DNA of 64,000 nt, from the NCBI GenBank assembly GCA_941918925.1, contig OW799233.1:152004845-152068844 (forward strand), read 5' to 3'. This DNA is from Phyto melanocephala. Taxonomy: Eukaryota; Arthropoda; Insecta; Diptera; Rhinophoridae. The notes under the pieces were generated by a model that was not told where the DNA came from, searched no databases, and saw nothing but the letters and a program-made list of their open reading frames with translations. The position numbers were made by a program, and so were the translations under genes. The first letter of the stretch is position 1. Every line of letters begins with the position of its first letter. Shown in pieces: positions 48,124 through 56,755 of the stretch.

Positions 48124-49119
48124 AACAAGTAAAAGTGCTATATTCAGCCGTGCCGAATCTGATAATACCCTTCATTATCATGTACATATGTATAGTCCCA
48201 TATCGTATTTTAACCTATATTACATGTTGTACGCCATTTTTCCTCATTATTTCCGATGCCATCCTTGATTTTGAATTTTTACGTAGTTATCTGTATTCTA
48301 ATATTCAAGCCCTTTCAAAAAAATGTTATCCGCCATTTTGTTGTAGATGCCATCTTGGATTTTACATTTTTTAACAATTTACTGTATTCTACTGGTCAAG
48401 CCCTTTCATTTGATACCAATATTGAGGGTGTTCAAGAAGTTTCATTTTAAAATACCAGGTTTGACCCATATATAAATTTATTGTCCGGCATTTTGTAGTG
48501 GCGGCCAACATGAATGTAAATTTTTTATAGTGCTTATATTGCGCTAGTCAAGTTCTTTCAGAGGATAACAATATTGACTCTCTCGGTTGTCTAGAAGCTG
48601 AAAAAAATTGACTTTCGTTTGTAAATTTTTGGAATATATATTAAAAAAAAAATTGTTTGCCTATAACTTTACCGATAAGGGCCCGATTAATCCAAAATTT
48701 GTCACGAATATCTCTAAAATCATTTTATATCTTTAAATAGTAGGAAAGGTACCTATAAATTATTCTATGGTTGAAAATTTTTAGTTTTGGTGGTAAAAAT
48801 ATGGGAAAAACAGAGGCAGTCGTGTTCTTTTGCTCATATCTCAGAAAGTTATAAAGCGATTGTGCTGAATTTCAATAGCGATTTATTCCGTCATATTTTC
48901 AAAAGACATATACCATACACAGATCTGAGGAACATATGGTTGCTTCTAAAAGTTGATTTCAACCAACACACGGACAGACGGACAGGGCTTAATCGACTCC
49001 TCTATTCAACAGCTTTCAGAAAATATATACTTTATGGGGTCGGAAATGAAAATTGTAGAAATTACAAACGGAATGACAAAGCTATATATACCCTTGTGTA
49101 CCACAGGTGAAAGGTAAAA
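48124..49119 (+). repeat. Family A (subfamily 1), complete copy
   Basis: Begins aacaagtaaaagtgctatat with hairpin tcagccgtgccgaa, then 'cccttcattatcatg'. The interior has repeated 'cgccattttgttgtagatgc', 'ccatcttggat' and 'caagccctttca' blocks, then 'tataactttaccgataaggg' and 'gaggcagtcgtgttc'. The 3' part carries 'acggacagacggacaggg', 'cttaatcgactcctc', 'actttatggggtcggaaatg' and a terminus near 49119. Several overlapping frames (48011-48450, 48787-49110) are by-products. Confidence 0.88.
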
Positions 49120-51244
49120 AATACCTACATTTTGTACAGATCTGTATGTTTAAAAATATACGAGAATGAATCGGTATTTAAATCCAGGTTGTCATTTGGT
49201 AACAGAGAATTCAGCTGCTGATAGTATGTCCGAGAGAAGCAAAGAACTTTATGTGGTTTAATTTTGTTACAGATTAAAACAGTTAAGTAAAGTTAATATT
49301 TCCACTTTTAAAGAAAGATGATCTTCAAACAATGAAGTGTCTCATGTAAAAACATATCCATTGGCTGGTGGACAAATGCAAGATCAAGAACTTTTCCATT
49401 AGCATTGTTTGCATGGTTAATTTGAAAAATAGTGAGTGAATAAATTTATTTGTAACTCTAGGAATAAGCGTTTACTTCATCCCTGCCACCGTAATCATGC
49501 CATGTCCTTACAAACTGCTAAAAAAGGGAACAGCCAGTAAGGAGGAATATAAAGAAATACTATTGAAATAAATTTATATTTACTCTTCTACTGCTGAAAT
49601 CATGAGGAATATAGAGAACAAATTCGGATGCATACAATTTAGGAAATTCCATGGATGCTTTACGGTAAGGGAATCAAGTGTGCACTGCTTACAAAATGTG
49701 AAAAAATGGTTGGTGGGTAATTATTTTATATATTTTAAAAAATGTATACATTTTTAAAAACTGCAATTAAAAACCATCAAAATAGTAAAAAAAAAACTGC
49801 CTTAAATCAAATCAAAATAATTCTTACTCATTCAGATCCAATTCATGTATCTGGCAACTATGATTCATAGACTTTTGCTCTATTGCTTTCTTATACATTT
49901 TCATTATACTTTACTCTACGAAAGTGTGTGTGTATATATTAAAGGAAAGTGTGTTTTTGTTTATGTATATAAATAATATCTTGCCGTGCTTTTGATGCTA
50001 ATTGTATTCATTTATACAGCTTTACAGTTTGTTATTGTAGCCTTCAGGCCAATAAAATGAGAATAACATAACAAGAAAACTAGCAGAATCACTACAACGA
50101 AAACAGATTTCATCGTTAGTACAGAAAGGCAACCTCTATATTCCATTCTATATAAGAAAATAAAGTAGCAGTAGTAGCAACAGCAACAGCATCGTTAGCA
50201 TCATACTCGTAATCATCATAAGATATTATAGATTAAGTTAAAATATTTTTTGCCAGAATGAAAATATATTGTTTTGGTATTTGTGCTCTTAATTTGTTTG
50301 CTTCTTCGTTTTTTTGCTCAGTCATTTTCATTCTTTTAAGCTATTTGTACATACAGTCGTAATTATTTGGCTTAAAAGTGATTTTGTCTGTCTAACTGAA
50401 AATTTGTAGGTGTCCTTTATTATTTCTGTCTCGATTTCAAATTGTGTGCATTTGCTGTTCGTAGAACCTTTTGTACGGGTCTGTAATAATACTTGTACAC
50501 CAGTGTGTTTGGCTTTGTGTAGGCGTGTTTACATAAGACTTTTGGTTATTGCTTTAACTTGTTTTTAGTGCCTTTAGTCTTTAGTAATTTGAAATTTTGA
50601 CATTTAAGCAGCGTGTTAAAGTTTAAAGTATATATTTGCTAACAAAAATTAAATAATAAAAAATTAATTTTAATAAAATATTACGTAATTGCATGACTAT
50701 AAAATCTAAATAAAATTGTAAATATTTAGAAATGTTCGATAAAACTTCGATTATAGAAAAATAAAATATTTATTTTTTTAATATTTCATTCGAACTTTCT
50801 TTAATTTTTACTTTAATTTTCTGATAATCTGCTGATGATGAAACCGTAGCTGGTTTCGAAAATGCATTCCACTCAGCTAGTATCGGATAACTAAATTTTC
50901 CTATATTAAATATAATATTTTTGATTTAATATTTTCTATGAAAAATTAAATAAGTCAATTTTAAGACTTAAAATATTTATAAACAATTCCTTTGGATTCT
51001 GTTTTATATATATTATTTTAGAATTTAATATTTAAAATATAAAAATTGTTAATTTTGGAGAAAAGTTTTATGCAATTTTAGTTTTACACTAATTTTCTTA
51101 CTATGTCTTTGCACTATTTTCTCTGGTCATATTTAAATATAGAGGTTTTCAGGAATAACTAAGCTACAATTGACGGCTTTTGTTATTTGAAAGATATTAA
51201 TCGCAATGCTAAATAGAACGAGTCGCCTTTTGAATGGATAACCT
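49120..51244. other. Spacer, nothing firmly recognised
   Basis: Near 49195-49720 the composition is somewhat less AT-rich. A short readable stretch, AEIMRNIENKFGCIQFRKFH at about 49590-49650, is followed by a gtaaggg splice-donor-like word, but I know no such protein and no partner exon is visible. AGC/ACA trinucleotide words occur near 50170-50200. A small dispersed repeat is at 50828-50900. Confidence 0.4.
50828..50900 (+). repeat. Small dispersed repeat, copy 2
   Basis: Reads 'tgatgatgaaaccgtagctg', gtttcgaaaatgcattccac and 'tcagctagtatcggataac'. Reverse-orientation partner of 22018-22085. Confidence 0.65.
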
Positions 51245-51405
51245 CAGACGTACTCGTGGCCAATATTTACATGATATTATTTTCAAACAGTAAATGTCAT
51301 AAATTGTCATTAAAAACGATAGTAAAATTTTAAATTAATTTTTAAGTTTATAAGTTTTATTTTGAATTTTAAATAAAACCTTGCGGAATATCACCCGCTG
51401 CTGTA
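51245..51405 (+). repeat. Dispersed repeat, copy 2
   Basis: Partner of 45735-45890, with 'gtggccaatatttacatgat', 'cagtaaatgtcataaatt' and 'aatatcacccgc'. Confidence 0.65.
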
Positions 51406-51904
51406 CAATAAGAATTTTTTTCAAATTCAAATTTATTTTAAATTATACAAATTGTATTTCAAAAAAATTTATCATCCCAATTCTAAATAACAATTCCCTG
51501 GGAATTTTTTCCCTATTCCCTGTTCCCCTATTCTAAATAATTTCTCCCGGGGAAATTTGTTCCCGTTCCCTTTTCCCTTATTCTAAATGAACTTCGAAAT
51601 TGGGAAATTGTTCCCTGGGAAAAAAGTAGGTATTACGAAAGGTAATTAAAGGGAGAATGTAATAACAATTTTTGGGAAAAAATCCGCCAACAAATTCAAA
51701 GGGAGTTGTGACAAAAATGTAAGTTTTTAATATTTTTTTATAAAAATTGTGATAAATATTGTAATTTATTGTTACTTTTAGGATAAAAACAACAAACAGA
51801 AAGCAGAATAATGAATTGTTTATTAGTTCGAAAATAATTTTAATTTTTATTTCTTTTCTTTTTTTTAATTTTTGAAGTTTTTAAATTTTTTAATAAAATG
51901 TTAT

Positions 51905-52055
51905 ATTTTTTAATTGATTTTTCAAGCTCGAGGTCTTTATAAATATTTTTTGATTTATTTATTATTCAATATTTCGCTACTCCTTTGTGTAATAATAAAT
52001 AAATTAACAAATATTTATAAAGACCTCGAGCTTGAAAAATCAATTAAAAAATTTT
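51905..52055. repeat. Large imperfect palindrome inside the Harbinger element
   Basis: Left arm about 51905-51966 and right arm about 51991-52053 are reverse complements with very few mismatches over some 60 bp, including gatttttcaagctcgaggtc and its complement. The loop is about 24 bp (caatatttcgctactccttt). AT content otherwise as the surroundings. Confidence 0.88.
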
Positions 52056-52244
52056 ATAAAATGAAGGTCAAATAAGAGCAATAAGAAAATGTTATATTTA
52101 TTTAAAAAAATGTATATACTACACTACATACATATATAAGAAATGGCTTTATTACAGAAATTTATTAGAGATTATTCGCAATATTTTTTCTAATATTTTT
52201 CTATTATATTTTCTAATATTTTGGACAATGGATAAATATTGTGG

Positions 52245-53010
52245 CGAGTCTAAGGATACCACACATTATCCTGAGCGCTCAAATAATCTAAATTTTCTAC
52301 ATCGCTTACTTCAGCATTGCATTTAAAATGAATGCAGATATTATGCAACGCACAGCAAAATTTTGTTATTTTAGCAGCCTTTTTTGGAGCGTAGTGCAGC
52401 TGTCTAGCACCAAGAATGCACCTCCATCCATTTGTTAAAACACCATTAATGCGTTCAACCGCATTTCAACACTGAATTTTATTTCAACAGACTCATCCTG
52501 TAGGCATCTATAAGCCTCCTAGAAAAAATGCATGTGTAATTTATGAATTGTCTGTTATCATTCAAAACTTTACCAAGAAGCCAATAATTGCTGCCACCTC
52601 TAAGATATTCTTGCTCAAGGTGAGCACGCAATTCGCCAGAATTCCAAATAAACGAATCGTGACACGCTCCGGGATGTGAAGCATCAACGTACTGAATCCT
52701 CAGCTCATGATCACAGACCTTTTGAGTTCCGTCAACACATCCAATAACGTTTGGAATGCCATACTTCACATAAAGAGCTAACGCAACTTTCCGTTTTTGC
52801 ACTTCAGTTCTGCAGAAAGTTATCTACATTGGGCGTAAATGTTCCTTATATATTAATAGCTTCTGCCAGAACTTTGCTAACACTACACTGAGCCACAGAC
52901 ACACCGTAATCTTTACCAATACCCGTTTGGTACAAACCTTCAGCAAAGAAGCGGAAAGTCGCACTTAATTTCACGATTGGAGAAATTGCAAAGGACTTAC
53001 GTTTGGGCTG
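52245..53010 (-). pseudogene. PIF/Harbinger (HARBI1-like) transposase relic
   Basis: In order on the minus strand: KLSATFRFFAEGLYQTGIGK then DYGVSVAQCSVSKVLAEAIN (N-terminal helix-turn-helix part); the open block from 52802 down to 52479 with YGIPNVIGCVDGT (first catalytic Asp), CDHELRIQYVDASHPGACHD (second Asp) and WNSGELRAHLEQEY, NYWLLG; then NAVERINGVLTNGWRCILGA (catalytic Glu) and KAAKITKFCCALHNICIHFK, reading to about 52245. Between CVDGT and CDHEL some 25 residues are deleted, as is the stretch after WLLG. Stops and frameshifts separate the blocks. DDE nuclease acting on DNA ends in the nucleus; inactive here. Confidence 0.88.
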
Positions 53011-53458
53011 AATACCTTAACACGTCCAACAGATATTTGAACACCGGTTTATTTACTTTGTAATATTTTTCTAACCTTCCAAAAGTAAAATTTACAAAGT
53101 GTGCGGTAACTCAAGTGGGTTGCTGGCGTCACTTAGCATTTTCCTTTCTACCTTTTGCTTATTCTTGTGCTTCAGAGTTTTCTGCTTCAGCTATTATTAT
53201 TATCAACGCTACACTAACATTTTTGTTCACTTTCAAAAATTTTTTTTTATTATTTACGAATATTCACTTTTTACGCTAAAAATTATTAGCAAATATTTTG
53301 TCAAAACAAAACAGCAAAAGCAAACAGCTGACTTCGAAAATGTAAAATTCTCTCTCCCTTGTTATTCCCTTCCCCGACTGTTTAGAATAGGGGAATTTTA
53401 TTCGCGGGAAAAATGAATTCCCGGGGAATTCAATTCCCTGGGAATATTTAGAATTGGG

Positions 53459-54013
53459 GTGTATATGTATATTTCGGTTTTCATTGGCTTTCGTTTTACG
53501 CCAATTTTAAGAATTTCTCAAAAATATTTCATCCATATATTACCAAAAACTTTAACAGGAGTCCGTTATAGACAAAAGTTGCCAATGTCCAAAGGATATG
53601 GATAAATTTAGGTTTAGCAAAACATTTTTGGCCCCTTAGACACTTTTTTGCCTTTTCGGACGCGTTCACATGAACTCCCAGCAGAGATGTTGGGCAGCTG
53701 TATATAACAAAAAAATTAATCGCCGACAATTTCAGCGCTTTATTGAGGGCAGACTCTCAGACTTATTTATCTGAGTTTGCATTGATATTCAAAACTTCGG
53801 GGGTAAACAGGTGAAGCCAACAAATAATTATCCATAAAGCAGTGTCTGATATGCTTTAACCGGCAACCATACCGGGTATGATACTCATTAATCTTTCAAA
53901 CTTTTTTATTATTGTTAAATCTTCACAAAATCTATGGAAAAAAGCTTTACATTATTTATTTTAACACACTAAAAAAGAACTCCATCTTCTGTATTTCTGT
54001 TTCTTTAAATAAT
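53459..54013. other. Spacer, nothing recognised
   Basis: The minus-strand frame at 53529-53729 has no known motif. There is no clear poly-T tract downstream of the RpL21 copy. Confidence 0.5.
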
Positions 54014-54412
54014 TTAGTGGACAAATTCATAAGAAATGGATGCCAAAACAATGGGTTCTTCAATAATTTCTTGACGAAGTGAGCTTTTTTGGGTTGGGCA
54101 GGTTGACTTTTTAAGCTTACACAGGTACCCTTAGCCTTTGCATCCTTCAATAAACGTTCGTTCATGACACTTGGAGTGGTGGACATGTTCAATACGCACA
54201 TTGATACGCTTAGGTAGGATCTTACCACGCACCCGTTTGTTTACAATAATACCAACAGCTTGAGGGGTAACATTGTAGATACGAGCCTTGTAGGGCATAC
54301 CCTTTTGTACGACGCCATGACCCTTAATATCGACAATATCACCAATTTCAAACACACGCATGTTTGTGGACAATGGGATGACACCATGCTTTCGAAACGG
54401 TCATTTTGTCAT
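54014..54412 (-). pseudogene. RpL21: RpL21 (60S ribosomal protein L21) processed pseudogene
   Basis: The minus strand reads MTK, stop, [78 protein letters not shown], then in a new frame [20 protein letters not shown] and PAQPKKAHFVKKL, then in a third frame EEPIVLASISYEFVH and a stop at 54014. This is ribosomal protein L21 of the fly type. Compared with the normal ~159-residue protein it lacks about 16 residues after the first two, six in the middle (after YKA), and about ten after SKC with a frame change; a small insertion shifts the end. No intron interrupts the match, so it is most likely a retrocopy. No poly-A or target duplication remains visible. The open frames at 54131-54373 and 53956-54228 are pieces of it. 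Confidence 0.93.
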
Positions 54413-55607
54413 TTTGATGTACTTTGTTGGTTCCTTTTAGAAAATACCTTCCACGCGGTCGTGTAGTTGGGAAAATAAGTTATACTCGGATGCGATTGAT
54501 CAACTACCAGTCGATCTTAAACATAAACTATTGCAAACGTAACCAAAATGCAGAGAAGCAAGCCGTATCTGGCGGCTAGCCGATTAGTCGATTTTTTTAT
54601 TTAAGTCGCGCCGCCATCGATGCGTTCGGCTGACCGGCGGCTCAGTTTGAAGCCGATTTTTGATTTTTTTCTTCTGCTAGAAATGAATCATAGGTCACTG
54701 CAAAAAATATCTCCGAATATTATTGTCAAACTTATCACAAAATTAGTTTTGATAAAAACTAAAAACCAAGGCATATTTATTCAACAGGTAGTCTTGTTTC
54801 GTCAGCTGATTATTTTTTTCTTCACTTATTGAATTAATATGCCTTGCTAAAAACTATATGCTTATGCTTACTTTTGATTTATTTATTCGACATCCAACTA
54901 GTTTTTTTTTTACAGTTTTCTGCTTTTTTCTATTACAGATATTTGGTTTTATCAATAATTGCTTAATTGTATGAAATTTTTAAGAATTATTAAATTGCTT
55001 TTTTACGATTTTTTTAATTTATTTCAATGAAAATGAATAATATAAAAATACAAAAAATTGGTATTAGTGCAAAGTGAAATACATTTTCAAGACTTTAAAT
55101 CAATAGTGCAAAAAGATTTATTCTAAATGACTTTCTAAATGTAAAATAATTTATCATTAACGAAGTAATTCAAAATGAATTATATATTTAAAATATCTTA
55201 AAGGAATTATGTAAACAAACATCTTCAACTTATGAAACATTGGTTTCTTTTTACCAAATAGGCATGAATTCTATGCACTTATAAAAATGAAATGGTATTC
55301 ATTAATATATTCAAGATGACACGCTAATGTAACAGTTATTATTGTTTACACTTAAATTTATTAACTTCATCATCAGTGGAAGTTCTGCAAAATCACAGGG
55401 TACTTTCGCAATATTTTCAAATAATCGTTTTACAATTAAATTACTTTCGATTTTTTGTGATATTTCCGCCTCTTCAGAAGAAGCATTCTCGGTTGCAGGG
55501 GCTTGCATTACTGCAAAAAGATTAGAATGAATGCTTTTACACAATATGTTTAGAAGCCTTGAAAGTGTATTTCGTTGTGCGCTACTTCTAATTTATTTTA
55601 CTGGTTA
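54413..55607. other. Spacer with a GC-rich patch and a small hairpin
   Basis: The region 54550-54655 is unusually GC-rich (ggcggctagccgattagtcg; gcgccgccatcgatgcg; 'ctgaccggcggctc') and contains self-complementary words, perhaps a decayed foldback element. Paired antisense frames at 55311-55544 and 55342-55530 have no known motif. Confidence 0.45.
54767..54846. repeat. 80-bp hairpin
   Basis: Arms caaggcatatttattcaa (54767-54784) and ttgaattaatatgccttg (54829-54846) are 18-bp reverse complements with one mismatch, separated by 44 bp. It may be a tiny MITE. Only one copy was seen. Confidence 0.8.
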
Positions 55608-55609
55608 TA

Positions 55610-55792
55610 AAGGGTGTTTTTTTAAGCCCGATAGAACTTGAAATTGTAAAAAATAACACAAAAAATTAAATTGTAATCAAAATTTTTTTTTTATTCGAAA
55701 GATCAATACGTGACATTAACATTTGAAAATGATTTCGGGCATATGGGCACCGCGGCTGTTCTTGACGAAGCGCATTCTGGACGTCCAATTTT
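55610..55792. repeat. Left arm of the 183-bp inverted repeat
   Basis: Inverted copy of the element's 3' end. Reading it on the minus strand gives the transposase C-terminus (...GAHMPEIIFKC, stop). Confidence 0.93.
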
Positions 55793-56424
55793 ATCGCAAA
55801 ATTTTGTTCAGCGATGAGGCGCATTTTTGGCTTAACGGGTTTGTTAATAAGCAAAATTGCCGCATATGGAGCGAGACCAATCCACAAGAGACCCTACAGA
55901 CTCCATTACATCCAGAAAAATGCACCGTTTGGTGCGGTTTTCACGCTGGTGGCATCATCGGACCTTATTTCTTCAAAAATGAGGCCAGAGCTCGCGTTAC
56001 GGTCAATGGAGATCATTACCGCACCATGATCAATGATTTTTTGTTTGAAAATATGGATGACATTGATCCGGAGGAGATGTGGTTTCAACAGGATGGCGCT
56101 ACGTGCCGTACGGCGAACGCAACCATCGACTTATTGAAATCAAAATTTGGCGATAAGTTGATTTCGAGAAATGGACCTGTCAATTGGCCTCTAAGGTCGT
56201 GCGATTTGACACCTCTCGATTATTTCCTGTGGGGCTACGTGAAGTCACTGGTTTATGCTGATAAACCAGCAACAATTGACGCCTTGGAGGCCAGCATTGT
56301 TCGTGTTATTCGTGACATACGGCCAGCAGTGCTCGAAAAAGTGGCCCAAAATTGGACGTCCAGAATGCGCTTCGTCAAGAACAGCCGCGGTGCCCATATG
56401 CCCGAAATCATTTTCAAATGTTAA
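55723..56424 (+). CDS. Mariner DD41D transposase, N-terminally truncated open frame
   Basis: 233 codons, open. Residues 1-23 are not transposase: they are encoded by the inverted left arm. Genuine sequence starts at about residue 24 (YRKILFSDEAHFWLNGFVNK). The catalytic triad is complete: Asp31 in FSDEAHFW, Asp124 in WFQQDGATC and Asp166 in DLTPLDYFLWG. There are 41 residues between the last two, which is the DD41D signature rather than the DD34D of classical mariners. It ends GAHMPEIIFKC. The N-terminal helix-turn-helix domains that bind the terminal repeats are absent, so it should not bind or move its element. If translated, it might form inactive dimers with full transposase; that is speculation. 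No start-site evidence beyond the first ATG. Confidence 0.85.
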   Translation: MKMISGIWAPRLFLTKRILDVQFYRKILFSDEAHFWLNGFVNKQNCRIWSETNPQETLQTPLHPEKCTVWCGFHAGGIIGPYFFKNEARARVTVNGDHYRTMINDFLFENMDDIDPEEMWFQQDGATCRTANATIDLLKSKFGDKLISRNGPVNWPLRSCDLTPLDYFLWGYVKSLVYADKPATIDALEASIVRVIRDIRPAVLEKVAQNWTSRMRFVKNSRGAHMPEIIFKC

Positions 56425-56530
56425 TGTCACGTATTGATCTTTCGAATAAAAAAAAAATTTTGATTACAATTTAATTTTTTGTGTTATTTTTTACAATTTC
56501 AAGTTCTATCGTGCTTAAAAAAACACCCTT
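56348..56530. repeat. Right arm of the 183-bp inverted repeat
   Basis: The original 3' end: the last 77 bp of the transposase frame including the stop, a 3' untranslated segment and the terminal repeat. Confidence 0.93.
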
Positions 56531-56755
56531 TATATGTAAGCAAGTTAATGAGCAAGACGATTTTTTGTTACACTGTTTAAGCTCACATTATAAAACCCAT
56601 TTTAATAAAAAATTATACAATTTAAAAGAAATTTTTATGCAGATGTTTACAATCTTAATTGTTTAACAATATTTTAAGTATTTTAGAAGTTATAAGCAAT
56701 TAAAGTTGTTGCTAACGCATGCGCACACCACTTGCGTGTAACAAATCCACTAAAT

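Larger units (their letters stand above)
51476..53458 (-). mobile_element. PIF/Harbinger element, about 2 kb, decayed
   Basis: Ends are inverted: cccaattctaaata at the left and tatttagaattggg at the right. Subterminal regions on both sides are packed with ttccctgggaa and attcccggggaatt palindromes. The transposase relic lies on the minus strand at 52245-53010. A 62-bp-arm hairpin sits at 51905-52055. A clear 3-bp target duplication was not seen (tcat before, gtgt after), so the outermost base or two may be off. Confidence 0.85.
55610..56530 (+). mobile_element. DD41D-type mariner with 183-bp snap-back ends
   Basis: A 921-bp element is flanked by TA (55608-55609 and 56531-56532), with ends aagggtgttttttta and its complement. 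Unlike a normal mariner, the left 183 bp (55610-55792) are the reverse complement of the right 183 bp (56348-56530), with one mismatch noticed (c at 55628 against the complement of t near 56512). The right arm includes the last ~25 codons and stop of the transposase, so the left arm holds those codons in antisense. The normal 5' end and the N-terminal DNA-binding half of the transposase are missing. The structure looks young because the arms have scarcely diverged. Confidence 0.93.

Noticed and set aside
49590..49665. Possible exon reading AEIMRNIENKFGCIQFRKFH followed by gtaaggg
   Set aside because: Too short, no recognised family, no acceptor or partner exon; retained only as a note on the spacer.
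55906..56437. Minus- and plus-strand frames overlapping the mariner transposase (55906-56088, 56245-56430, 56255-56437, 55814-56029)
   Set aside because: Shadows of the GC-richer transposase frame; the true frame carries the family motifs.
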